The position numbers and the translations under genes are program-made. The notes under the pieces were generated by a model. That model saw only the letters and a list, made by a program, of their open reading frames with translations, was not told the DNA's origin and ran no database searches. Below, piece by piece: positions 10,773 to 18,443 of a DNA stretch of 44,278 nt; positions within the stretch are counted from its first letter, which is position 1, and every line of letters starts with the position of its first letter. Where the stretch lies: positions 1 through 44,278 of the forward strand of contig CALGNK010000005.1 of the NCBI GenBank assembly GCA_937958695.1, written 5' to 3'. Origin of the DNA: an uncultured bacterium (GTDB lineage: Bacteria > DUMJ01).

Positions 10773-11300
10773 GTGTTGTATAGATATCTAAAGCCATTTG
10801 GCTATGCCATCAACATATCAGATATTGATGTCCCAAGGCTATTAGGTTATAATATCAGAGGTGTTATACTTGATATAGATAATACTCTTGTCCCTTGGGG
10901 ATCTTGGAATATACCTGAAGACTCTTTGAGATTTGTGCAAAGCTTAAAAAGGGTAGGGATAAGGTGTTGTCTATTATCTAATACCGATGATAGAGCTAGG
11001 GCTTTATCTATTGGTAGAGAGTTGGATTTACCTGTGATAACAAATGCTTTTAAACCTTTGCCGTTTAAATTTCTTAAAGCTATAATGATACTTGGCTTGA
11101 AGAAAGAGGATGTTGTCTCCATAGGAGACCAACTATTTATGGATGTATTTGGTAGTAATTTAGTTGGAATTAGATGCATATTAGTTAAGCCATTAACTGA
11201 TAGAGATTTTTTTAGTACTAGAATTTTACGAATATTAGAAAGGAGACTTATACCAAGATTGTTAAAGGAGGTTGAATACTTTGGAGATATCAGACCTTGA
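10773..11300 (+). CDS. YqeG-family HAD IIIA phosphatase
   Basis: A 175-residue HAD phosphatase. Motif I is VILDIDNTLVPWG (nucleophile Asp), motif II LLSNT, motif III the Lys in AFKPLPFKF and motif IV SIGDQLFMDVFGSN. This pattern is that of the YqeG/HAD-IIIA family, related to mitochondrial PGP phosphatase GEP4, and a phosphatidylglycerophosphatase role is possible but unproven. The start is GTG at 10773 or TTG at 10776, both close behind lptA. The 3' end overlaps rpoZ by 20 nt. Confidence 0.88.
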   Translation: MLYRYLKPFGYAINISDIDVPRLLGYNIRGVILDIDNTLVPWGSWNIPEDSLRFVQSLKRVGIRCCLLSNTDDRARALSIGRELDLPVITNAFKPLPFKFLKAIMILGLKKEDVVSIGDQLFMDVFGSNLVGIRCILVKPLTDRDFFSTRILRILERRLIPRLLKEVEYFGDIRP

Positions 11301-11484
11301 TAGAGTGTTAAGATTAACATCCAATAGATATATAGTAACCATTGTTATAACAAAACGCGCAGAAGAGATACACGATACAGCAACGCTCCTTACAAGAAAG
11401 TTAAACCCAATAAGTATAGCTGTAAAGGAGCTAGTAGAAGGTAAAATTAAGATTAAAGAAGCAGAGCTTATAGAAAGCCAATAG
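11281..11484 (+). CDS. rpoZ: RNA polymerase omega subunit
   Basis: A 67-residue protein with the omega signature: LTSNRYIVTIVITKRAEEIH, then NPISIAVKELVEGKIKI. Omega assists assembly of the beta' subunit. TTG codons at 11272 and 11281 are both in frame. AAAGGAGG (11264-11271) sits 9 nt before the second, so 11281 is preferred. The gene overlaps the preceding phosphatase and is followed after 7 nt by tRNA-Ser, so the tRNA is probably processed from the operon transcript. Confidence 0.88.
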   Translation: MEISDLDRVLRLTSNRYIVTIVITKRAEEIHDTATLLTRKLNPISIAVKELVEGKIKIKEAELIESQ

Positions 11485-11491
11485 CTTTGGT

Positions 11492-11579
11492 GGAGAGGTG
11501 GCTGAGTGGATTAAAGCACTCGCCTCGAAAGCGAGCGGGTAGAAATACCCCGTGGGTTCGAATCCCACCCTCTCCGCCA
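11492..11579 (+). tRNA. tRNA-Ser, anticodon CGA
   Basis: An 88-nt class II tRNA. Acceptor GGAGAGG/CCTCTCC, anticodon stem CTCGC/GCGAG with loop CTCGAAA (anticodon CGA), long variable arm (GGGTA-GAAA-TACCC) and encoded CCA at 11577-11579. There is no separate promoter, and it lies directly after rpoZ. Confidence 0.97.
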
Positions 11580-11610
11580 TAAATTTTTTATAAGGAATGG
11601 AGGAAAGAAA

Positions 11611-12417
11611 GTGTTACTAGACTATCATATGCACTTAGAAAAGGGAGAATTTACAAAAGAATGGTGGGAAGAATTCTATTGTAGGGAACTGGAGAATGGT
11701 ATAAGAGAGGTTGGAGTAAGTGAGCATGCCCATAGGTTCGTAGAAGCTAGATACATCTATGAGCATCTTCCATATACAGAGAAGTGGTGCGATAGCTCAT
11801 TAGAAAAATATATAGGCTTTATGGAAGAATTAAAGAGTATTTACAATGTAAAGATAGGCATAGAGATGGATTATTTCCCTGAGAAAGAGGATGAGATTAG
11901 AAGTTTTTTAGAGAGATATAATGTTTTTGATTATGTTTTAGGATCGGTTCACTGGCTTAGATGTGGATTTGGCTTTGATATAGATCCCAATGACCCTAGA
12001 TGGAGTAATGATTTAGAAGAGATTTTTTTAGACTATTTTGATAGGATCAAAAGGGCTATTAATAGTGGAATTTTTGATATCATAGCCCATCTAGACCTTA
12101 TAAAGCTTTGGGGTGTACCATTACCGGAGAATATAGATGAGATATACGAAGATATTTCCAAAGTAATAGCAGATTCTGGGATAGTCTTAGAGATAAATAC
12201 CTCAGGTCTAAGGAGACCTGTTAAGGAGATATATCCCTCTCTTAAATTCTTAAAGATTATCTCTAGATATGATGTGCCAATTACCTTTGGTTCAGATGCG
12301 CATCTGCCTGAAGATGCTGGGCGATCTATTAGAGACACCTACACCCTAATAAAAGATCTTGGGTTTAGAAGATTGACTGTATTTAATAAGAGAAGACCAG
12401 AATTTATAGATTTATAG
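11611..12417 (+). CDS. PHP-family phosphatase, histidinol-phosphatase-like
   Basis: A 268-residue PHP-domain hydrolase. Metal-binding motifs appear in order: LDYHMHLE (N-terminal His pair), VSEHAHR, GIEMDYFPE, VLGSVHWL, IAHLDLIKLWG and FGSDAHLPEDAG. This layout matches HisJ/HisK-type histidinol-phosphate phosphatases (EC 3.1.3.15), but no other his gene is nearby, so another small phosphoester could be the substrate. The start is GTG at 11611 behind GGAGG. A gap with a promoter and riboswitch follows. Confidence 0.85.
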   Translation: MLLDYHMHLEKGEFTKEWWEEFYCRELENGIREVGVSEHAHRFVEARYIYEHLPYTEKWCDSSLEKYIGFMEELKSIYNVKIGIEMDYFPEKEDEIRSFLERYNVFDYVLGSVHWLRCGFGFDIDPNDPRWSNDLEEIFLDYFDRIKRAINSGIFDIIAHLDLIKLWGVPLPENIDEIYEDISKVIADSGIVLEINTSGLRRPVKEIYPSLKFLKIISRYDVPITFGSDAHLPEDAGRSIRDTYTLIKDLGFRRLTVFNKRRPEFIDL

Positions 12418-12430
12418 TGTTTGTAAAGAC

Positions 12431-12458
12431 TTGACAGTTAGTAATTGTGGATTAAAAT
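12431..12458 (+). promoter_or_regulatory. Promoter of the cation-efflux gene
   Basis: Consensus TTGACA (12431-12436), 16-nt spacer, TAAAAT (12453-12458). The expected start near 12465 puts the whole riboswitch in the 5' leader. Confidence 0.75.
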
Positions 12459-12469
12459 CCTAAATTGGG

Positions 12470-12532
12470 GGGAAGAACAGGTAAAGCCGGGCTCCTTTCT
12501 GGAGCAGCAGTATCTTCACTGCAGGACTTCCC
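12470..12532 (+). promoter_or_regulatory. Probable NiCo (czcD) riboswitch
   Basis: The leader folds into an outer stem GGGAAG (12470-12475)/CTTCCC (12527-12532) that encloses two hairpins: GCTCC/GGAGC (12491-12505) and GCAGT/ACTGC (12507-12522). The unpaired purine-rich junctions, ACAGGTAAAGCC, GCAGCAG and GCAGGAC, fit my recollection of the czcD (NiCo) riboswitch class, which binds Co2+ or Ni2+ cooperatively. Its position before a cation diffusion facilitator is the classical context. No terminator hairpin with a U-tract is visible. CTCCTT (12492-12497) is complementary to AAGGAG of the ribosome-binding site (12549-12554), which suggests control of translation. Confidence 0.7.
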
Positions 12533-12562
12533 GATAAACCATTTTTATAAGGAGGGATATTT

Positions 12563-13483
12563 GTGAGTTTTAATGCCTGGCTTATAGAAAAGTTCTTTTC
12601 TCGTAAAGATAGAAGCAGAAAAGATTTTGGATATTTAGAGGCTTGGGTAAGTATTATTGGTAATATTTTACTATTTCTTTTTAAATTCTTCTTTGGATTG
12701 GCACTCAATAGTATTGCTCTAATAGCAGAGGGTTTTCATTCTCTTTCTGATGTCTTAACTTCGATAGTGGTTCTTTTTGGCTTTAAGCTTGGAAGTAAAC
12801 CCGCAGATGAGAAGCATCCATTTGGTCATGGTAGAATTGAGCATATAGCTACACTTTTAATTGCTTTTATGCTTCTATTAGTAGCTTATGAGTTTGGAAA
12901 GACATCTATAGGAAGAATAATAAGTTCGCCAAAGGTTGAGTTTAGTGCTATTGTAATGGTATTTATGTTTCTCTCTGCATTAATTAAGGAATGGATGGCA
13001 AGGTTCTCGATATTTTTAGGTAAGAAGATTAATTCTTCTACTTTAATAGCAGATGCATGGCATCATAGGAGTGATGCTATAGCCTCATTATTAGTAGGGA
13101 TTGGTTTTATATTTGTTAGATTTAAGCTTTTCTATGTTGATGGAATCCTGGGTTTAATTGTAGCTATTTTCATAGGCTTAACCGGTGTAGACCTTATAAA
13201 GTCCTCTGTCGATTTTCTTTTGGGAAGAGCACCTGATAAGGACTTTTTAGACCGAGTAAGGGACATTACTCTGTCTGTTCCAGGCGTCTTAGACCTTCAT
13301 GATATCCTTGTCCATGATTATCAGAGTAACAAGGCTATCTCCCTTCATATAGAAGTAGAAGATGATCTTTCGGCAAAAGATGCACATAGAATAGCCTTAG
13401 AGGTTCAGGACAGGCTAAAAAAGAGACTAAAAGAGTCTAATATATCTGTCCATATAGACCCTAAAGGGGATAGAGAAGACTGA
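12563..13483 (+). CDS. Cation diffusion facilitator, probable Co/Ni/Zn efflux
   Basis: A 306-residue CDF-family metal/H+ antiporter with about six membrane helices and a C-terminal cytoplasmic ferredoxin-like domain (from about residue 210). Transport-site motifs are AEGFHSLSDVLTS (His and Asp on TM2) and ADAWHHRSDAIAS (TM5). KHPFGHGRIEHIA is the cytoplasmic loop signature. The histidines ILVHDY and SLHIEVEDD in the C-terminal domain may sense metal. Start is GTG at 12563 behind AAGGAGGG. The upstream riboswitch suggests induction by Co2+/Ni2+, plausible in a cell that makes a [NiFe] hydrogenase. Confidence 0.92.
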   Translation: MSFNAWLIEKFFSRKDRSRKDFGYLEAWVSIIGNILLFLFKFFFGLALNSIALIAEGFHSLSDVLTSIVVLFGFKLGSKPADEKHPFGHGRIEHIATLLIAFMLLLVAYEFGKTSIGRIISSPKVEFSAIVMVFMFLSALIKEWMARFSIFLGKKINSSTLIADAWHHRSDAIASLLVGIGFIFVRFKLFYVDGILGLIVAIFIGLTGVDLIKSSVDFLLGRAPDKDFLDRVRDITLSVPGVLDLHDILVHDYQSNKAISLHIEVEDDLSAKDAHRIALEVQDRLKKRLKESNISVHIDPKGDRED

Positions 13484-13518
13484 TGGCTTTATGAACCTCT
13501 CCTGAACCTCAAGATGTC

Positions 13519-14364
13519 TTACTGTTGTAACACTAATATTGGATAGTCAAATATTAATTCATCATTGAGATAAACCTTAACTGTATAAGCTCCAGCTTTC
13601 TCAAATATTATGTCTTCTAATTGATCATATACTACAGATACAGTCTTAGGCCCATGTTCAAAATTCTGTGGTTCTGATTTATAGATGATCTTTCCATCTG
13701 GATTCAATAGCTCTATATATTGAGAGTATTCTCCATCTCCAGAATACCATATATTAGCTATAATAAAGTCATATGCAAAAGGAAATCTCTTAGCAATAAA
13801 GTATTCAAACACTCCAGATACTACTTTAAGTCCATTTTCTTTTTCTGTCACATTGCCTGCAGGGGCAGAAAGTATTAAAGCGGGATATTCAGGTGCTTCT
13901 TCAAATTCTAATTCCTTGCCTTCTAACTCAACGAATACAGGAATCTCATTAACTACTTCACCATCTAGTAAGGCTTGAATCCAATATATACCAGGTTTTG
14001 TGAATACTATGTTTTTAAAGTCAAAATACTGATAATACGTTGAGTTATCACTTTCAAACTCTAGATCTACATCATCGCTATCCATAATAACGTTATCACT
14101 TTCATCTAATACCTGAACCTTTATTACATGTTTTCCGCTACCTATCCAACGTGAATAGACCTTGAAATCGTCAACTCCAGGAAACTTTTTAAATCTAGTT
14201 ATAGAGAAGATTCCACTTAAAACAACAAGACCATCTTCATCTTTAGTGATATCTTCTGCTATTACTAAGCCAGCACTATAGGTTTTGGTCTCCCCTGCAA
14301 TAACAGATCTTGTAGATATTAAAATCAATAAAGATAAAACTACAAAAACTAAGATCCTTTTCAT
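13519..14364 (-). CDS. Secreted protein with tandem beta-domains, function unknown
   Basis: About 281 residues. The signal peptide MKRILVFVVLSLLILISTRS ends near VIAGE. The mature protein is an internal duplication of a domain of about 120 residues. The first copy has GLVVLSGIFSITRFKKFPG and FTKPGIYWIQALLDGEVV; the second has GLKVVSGVFEYFIAKRFPFA and FEKAGAYTVKVYLNDELI. The pattern resembles DUF6941-type beta-sandwich domains, from memory only. It is probably periplasmic or surface-exposed. ATG at 14376 is also possible, but GGAGG lies between it and the ATG at 14364, which therefore is preferred. It is convergent with the efflux gene. Confidence 0.75.
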   Translation of the reverse strand: MKRILVFVVLSLLILISTRSVIAGETKTYSAGLVIAEDITKDEDGLVVLSGIFSITRFKKFPGVDDFKVYSRWIGSGKHVIKVQVLDESDNVIMDSDDVDLEFESDNSTYYQYFDFKNIVFTKPGIYWIQALLDGEVVNEIPVFVELEGKELEFEEAPEYPALILSAPAGNVTEKENGLKVVSGVFEYFIAKRFPFAYDFIIANIWYSGDGEYSQYIELLNPDGKIIYKSEPQNFEHGPKTVSVVYDQLEDIIFEKAGAYTVKVYLNDELIFDYPILVLQQ

Positions 14365-14404
14365 CTCATCCTCCATAATTTATTTAAAAATTTTTAACAC
14401 CTCT

Positions 14405-14431
14405 ATTATAACATATCTTGAAATTTGTCAA
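14405..14431 (-). promoter_or_regulatory. Promoter for the secreted tandem-domain protein
   Basis: On the minus strand TTGACA (14431-14426), a short 15-nt spacer and TATAAT (14410-14405), about 40 nt before the start. Both boxes are consensus; the spacing is below the usual 16-18. Confidence 0.55.
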
Positions 14432-14544
14432 TTTTATAGTAAAAATATTGGTGCTATTACTTCACAAATAATCTAAATAGTTATAATTTCCTCTAACTGT
14501 TATAATAGTAAAGCACACTCTTAGCTAATAGGAGGATGAAATTT

Positions 14545-15339
14545 ATGATTCCACTGTGGGAAAGAGATATTCCAGGATATGATTCAAGTATAAATAATGG
14601 AGAGATACCTTCATTAACACCGTATATCTTAGAAAATGACAGGGTGAATAGTGCGATTATTGTTTGCCCTGGCGGAGGTTATGTAAGAAGGGCAGAGCAT
14701 GAGGGAGAACCGGTAGCTTTATGGCTTAATAGCATAGGCATCTCTTCTTTTGTTCTAAACTATAGAGTGGCTCCTTACAGATATCCTTATCCACTCTTAG
14801 ACGTCAAAAGGGCTATAAGATTAGTAAGATTTAATGCAAATAAGTTTCATATAAACCCAAATAGAGTCGGCATATTAGGATTTTCAGCTGTTGGTCATCT
14901 TGCCTGTATGTCTGCAGTACTTTTTGATAATGGAGACCCTGATTCTAGCGACCCCATAGATAAGGTAAGTTCAAGGCCTGATGCTCTTATACTCTGTTAT
15001 CCTGTAATAAGCTTTCTTAGATTTTACCATAAAGGTTCTATGACTAGTCTCCTTGGAGAAAATCCTTTAGAAGACCTAAGGGAATTTCTTTCCTGTGAAA
15101 ATCGTGTAACTAAAGATACTCCCCCTACATTTATATGGCATACTACTGATGATTCAGGTGTTCCTGTAGAGAATAGTCTTCTTTTTGTACAAGCCCTTAG
15201 AAGGTTTGGTATACCATTTGAACTTCATATCTTTCAAAGTGGTAGGCATGGTTTAGGCTTGGCTAAAGACAATCCTTATATATCTAAATGGACTAAGTTA
15301 TGTGAGGGATGGCTCAGAGAGAATGGGTTTATAGGATAA
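14545..15339 (+). CDS. Alpha/beta hydrolase, acetyl esterase-like
   Basis: A 264-residue alpha/beta hydrolase of the COG0657 (Axe/acetylxylan esterase-like) group. The oxyanion-hole region is VCPGGGYVRRAEHEGE. The nucleophile elbow is GFSAVGHLA (Ser near residue 114), with Val where Gly is more common. The acid is in HTTDDSGVPVENS, and the catalytic His is in GRHGLGLA. There is no signal peptide, so it acts in the cytoplasm, perhaps deacetylating imported sugars. ATG at 14536 is in frame, but GGAGG (14531-14535) touches it; ATG at 14545 has normal spacing. A TATAAT at 14501-14506 may serve as its -10. Confidence 0.85.
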   Translation: MIPLWERDIPGYDSSINNGEIPSLTPYILENDRVNSAIIVCPGGGYVRRAEHEGEPVALWLNSIGISSFVLNYRVAPYRYPYPLLDVKRAIRLVRFNANKFHINPNRVGILGFSAVGHLACMSAVLFDNGDPDSSDPIDKVSSRPDALILCYPVISFLRFYHKGSMTSLLGENPLEDLREFLSCENRVTKDTPPTFIWHTTDDSGVPVENSLLFVQALRRFGIPFELHIFQSGRHGLGLAKDNPYISKWTKLCEGWLRENGFIG

Positions 15340-15364
15340 AGGCATATATTTAAAGATCCTTTAT

Positions 15365-15420
15365 ACGGGGGGATACTGAAGTTCGGAAATCTGGATTCAG
15401 ATAAAAATACCCCTTTCCGT
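15365..15420 (+). other. Imperfect long hairpin after the esterase
   Basis: Nested complementary blocks ACGG/CCGT, GGGG/CCCC (15369-15372 with 15410-15413) and CTGAA/TTCAG (15376-15380 with 15396-15400). No U-tract follows. It could be a weak transcript end or the outer edge of the insertion-sequence relic that follows. Confidence 0.4.
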
Positions 15421-15449
15421 AGTGTTATCATATTTAGATAAAACTAGTA

Positions 15450-15470
15450 GAAGGGGGGCTAGCCCCCTTC
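15450..15470. terminator. GC-rich palindromic hairpin
   Basis: A nearly perfect palindrome of GAAGGGGG and CCCCCTTC arms around a GCTAG-type centre. It is very stable but lacks a following T-run, so it may be a factor-dependent transcript end or an insertion-sequence end structure. Confidence 0.4.
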
Positions 15471-15491
15471 GAAGAATCATACCTAGATTCC

Positions 15492-15718
15492 TTCACTAAA
15501 ATTATTATAGCATATCTACAGCTAAGAAACTCTGTATATCTAACATAGCTAATTCTATGAGAATTATCTTACGCAAAAAGGGTAATAATGCAGATAAGAT
15601 AGATGAGACTAACTATAAAGCCATACAAAGATTCCTAAAAACATACTTAAAAGGTTCCTATCTCCAAAAGCTGAATTTATTAATTTCTATTTTACTACCT
15701 ATTCTTCTAAGACTATAA
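15492..15718 (+). pseudogene. Relic of a transposase N-terminus (IS4-like)
   Basis: Two adjacent frames join into one transposase-like N-terminus. Frame one from 15495 reads TKIIIAYLQLRNSVYLT and stops at 15546. Frame two from 15545 reads IANSMRIILRKKGNNADKID, then ETNYKAIQRFLKTYLKGSYL and QKLNLLISILLP, and stops at 15716. The NYKAIQRFLK block resembles the R-x-R-x-L-Q-R-F-L segment near the N-terminus of IS4-type transposases. No catalytic DDE part follows, so the element is truncated as well as frameshifted. The rest of 15340-15797 holds only the two hairpins described. Confidence 0.55.
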
Positions 15719-15797
15719 AAGATTAAGCCAGTTCACGTAATCTAGAACATCACTTCTGCCCGAGTTTCAATTTATATGCTTGACTTATGTGTTACAA

Positions 15798-15820
15798 TAT
15801 AATTGACTAACCGGTCAGTC
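15798..15820 (+). promoter_or_regulatory. -10 element and TetR operator
   Basis: TATAAT (15798-15803) is followed at once by GACTAACCGGTCAGTC (15805-15820), a 16-bp palindrome with one mismatched pair centred on CCGG. This is the classical form of a TetR-family operator. It sits 11 nt before the tetR start, so autorepression of tetR and the transporter behind it is likely. The best -35 candidate, TTGACT (15780-15785), is only 12 nt from this -10. Confidence 0.7.
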
Positions 15821-15831
15821 GGAAAGGATAT

Positions 15832-16383
15832 ATGGGAAAGAGAGAAGATATACTGAATTCGGCTTTAAAGTTATTTTTAGAGAAAGGTTTTAGTGGAACT
15901 TCTATTGATGAGATTACTAGACTTGCTGGTATCTCTAAGGGGAGTTTCTATACGTATTTTTCCTCGAAAGAAGGTCTGCTTAGTGAAGTAATTAGATTAT
16001 TCTTAGAAGAGGTTAGTAGACAATTTGAAGTTATCTTAGAGAATAAAAAGGGTAAGCCATTAGAACTTCTTGAAGCATTCTTTGAACTGAACTTAAATTT
16101 AGCCAAAGAATATGCATCTAACATCTTTACCATTGTCAGAGAGGTAAGTTTTGCACCTATCCAGACAAGAGAAAAGTTGACCCTTTCTTTTAGTAGATTG
16201 ATAGAGGAGAAGCTAAGGGAATTTATAGCCACTCTGAAAGGGTCTTGCGATGAAAGTGATATAATTATACTACTTGGAGCAGTAATAAATTTTTGGGTAA
16301 GATTTATATTTAATGAAAAGGTTCCAACAATAAAAGAGCTAAGTAGAAGGGTATGGTTTGGATTAAGTAACGGGTTAGTATGA
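15832..16383 (+). CDS. TetR-family transcriptional repressor
   Basis: 183 residues. The N-terminal helix-turn-helix covers residues about 8-52: ILNSALKLFLEKGFSGTSID, then EITRLAGISKGSFYTYFSSK. The C-terminal all-helical ligand domain is variable, as usual in this family. A palindromic operator lies directly upstream of its own start. The MMPL transporter gene begins inside its stop codon region (4-nt overlap), so it very likely controls export of a hydrophobic compound, with that compound or a relative as the inducer. Confidence 0.92.
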   Translation: MGKREDILNSALKLFLEKGFSGTSIDEITRLAGISKGSFYTYFSSKEGLLSEVIRLFLEEVSRQFEVILENKKGKPLELLEAFFELNLNLAKEYASNIFTIVREVSFAPIQTREKLTLSFSRLIEEKLREFIATLKGSCDESDIIILLGAVINFWVRFIFNEKVPTIKELSRRVWFGLSNGLV

Positions 16384-18443
16384 AAATACTGGCAGAATTT
16401 ATAGCGAGGAAAAGGGTATACATATTAGTAGTCTTTCTTCTTTTAGCATCTGTTTCCATATTTATTATGCCACATAGGAAACTCTCCTATAGCATCTTCG
16501 ATATATTACCTTCTAATATTAAATCCTTAACTGGAATTAGGATACTTTCTGAAAAGATTTCTAAAGGTCCAGAGTTTACTATACTGTGCGAGAAAGATGA
16601 CATAGATGCTATAGAAGCATTAGTCAGAAATTTAGAGTCTTTACCTTATGTTATATCTGTAAGCTGGCTGGGAAATAATCAGGACCTTGCCTATCCAGAA
16701 GAATTGTGGGATAGTAATTCGAATTCTTGGTATAAAGAAGGTTTTTATAAAATTGGTATAACCTTAAAGTCTAGTAATTCCTATAAGGAGCAGATAAAAG
16801 AGATAAAAGAACTTCTACCTAGTTGGGCAGGACTTACCGGAACTGAAGTTATCTCGTATGATATGGAGGATTACTTTAAAAATTCTACAATAGTATATTT
16901 CTCTCTTGGAATCCTTTTTGTTATAGTCTTCTTGTTCTTAACCTTCCCTAGCGCTATAATTCCTGTTCTTATGATATTTTCTATGATAGTTGGCGTCTTG
17001 ATAAATATGGCTTTTACAGCTATCTCTGGAAGATCTATCTACTTTTTAATGGATACAATAGTTGCTATACTTCAAGTAGCAGTTACTCTAGACTATGCAT
17101 TATTTCTCTATCATAGATATGAAGAGGAAAGGTCTAATAAAGATAAGGAATCAGCTATGGTATCTGCTATCCTATCTACGTTTAAACCTATCTCTCTGAG
17201 CTCTTTGACAACTATAGCTGGTTTTTTTGCTCTTACCTTTGGTAGACTTACTCTCTATAGTGTAATGGGTTGGATTTTAGTAAGGGGTGTGTTTATATCA
17301 CTTATCGTCATATTGACCTTCTTTCCATCACTACTTCTTATATTTGATAGATTTATTTCAGGTAAGAAACATAGGATTATTCCTCTAGATGTTGGCAAAC
17401 TAGGGAGATTCATAGGCAGATATTCGTATCTCTTTGGTATATTTTTCTTAGTATTACTTGTAGTCTCTCTCTATTCTAATAGTAAGACAAAACCTGTTTT
17501 TGATATAAATATCTTCTTGCCTAAAGATATACCTTCAGTGGCGATAATGAATAAGACAAATGAAATCTTTGGTAGAACAGAGAGTGCTATTATAGTAGCA
17601 AGAGAAAATACTCCAGGTTTGACTGATGCACTTACAAGCATTAGAGATTTAGATGGGGTAAAGGCGGTTATGCATTATTCTACTGTATTAGACCCTGCCT
17701 TTCCAGAAGAATTGATACCAAAATCCCTTATAGATAGGTTTACTAATAATGGTTACACATTTGCATCTGTCTCATTAAGCTATAAATTAGGAGAAGGAAA
17801 GGGCAAAAAGCTTAAGTCCGCTATGGCAAGAATCATTGAGCAAAGGGTGAAAGGAGAAGCTTATTTAACTGGAGAATCTGTTCTTCTGACTGATATAAGA
17901 GATATATCTTTTAAAGACCAGCGTCTAACTACTAGACTTTCTCTAGTGTTAATAGTATTTATTATGGCTTTAGGCTTTTTCTCTTTTTCAGTTCCGATTA
18001 TCCTTACACTAGTAATACAGTTAGCTATCTGGCTGAATATAGGGTACTACTATATCCTTAATACGCCTATGCCGTTTTTCATTCCTTCTATCTTAGGGAC
18101 TATACAACTTGGAGCTACAATAGATTATGCGGTTCTTTTAACAAGTAGATATCAAGAAGAGAGAAGAAAGGGTAACAGTCCTATCGACTCAGCGAACAAA
18201 TCGGTGTATTGGGGAGCTCATTCTATAATAACTAGTGTAGGGACTATGGTACTTATGAATCTACCTGCTGGTATCTTCAGTAGTATAAGGCTTATAAGGC
18301 TTACAATGGGTAGTCTCGCTAGAGGCGGATTCCTCAGCTTTTTGATTGTTTTATTTTTCTTGCCAGCCCTATTGGTTATCTTAGATAAAATCTTTAGATT
18401 TACGTCGTATAAATGGAGTGAGGATAAGGATGAAAAAGATTGA
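16380..18443 (+). CDS. MMPL/RND-family exporter (HAE3-like)
   Basis: A 687-residue inner-membrane transporter with the RND/MMPL two-fold repeat: TM1, a large periplasmic loop, TM2-6, then TM7, a second loop and TM8-12. Proton-relay-type Asp residues sit in matching helices, VAVTLDYALFLYHRYEEER in the first half and GATIDYAVLLTSRYQEER in the second. The size and symmetry fit the hydrophobe/amphiphile efflux-3 group, whose members include hopanoid and lipid exporters. The substrate is unknown. It is translationally coupled to tetR (4-nt overlap) and overlaps the next gene. Confidence 0.9.
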   Translation: MKILAEFIARKRVYILVVFLLLASVSIFIMPHRKLSYSIFDILPSNIKSLTGIRILSEKISKGPEFTILCEKDDIDAIEALVRNLESLPYVISVSWLGNNQDLAYPEELWDSNSNSWYKEGFYKIGITLKSSNSYKEQIKEIKELLPSWAGLTGTEVISYDMEDYFKNSTIVYFSLGILFVIVFLFLTFPSAIIPVLMIFSMIVGVLINMAFTAISGRSIYFLMDTIVAILQVAVTLDYALFLYHRYEEERSNKDKESAMVSAILSTFKPISLSSLTTIAGFFALTFGRLTLYSVMGWILVRGVFISLIVILTFFPSLLLIFDRFISGKKHRIIPLDVGKLGRFIGRYSYLFGIFFLVLLVVSLYSNSKTKPVFDINIFLPKDIPSVAIMNKTNEIFGRTESAIIVARENTPGLTDALTSIRDLDGVKAVMHYSTVLDPAFPEELIPKSLIDRFTNNGYTFASVSLSYKLGEGKGKKLKSAMARIIEQRVKGEAYLTGESVLLTDIRDISFKDQRLTTRLSLVLIVFIMALGFFSFSVPIILTLVIQLAIWLNIGYYYILNTPMPFFIPSILGTIQLGATIDYAVLLTSRYQEERRKGNSPIDSANKSVYWGAHSIITSVGTMVLMNLPAGIFSSIRLIRLTMGSLARGGFLSFLIVLFFLPALLVILDKIFRFTSYKWSEDKDEKD

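Noticed and set aside
14478-14506. Full promoter for the esterase
   Set aside because: TATAAT at 14501 is good, but no acceptable -35 lies at 16-18 nt, so only the -10 is mentioned under the gene.
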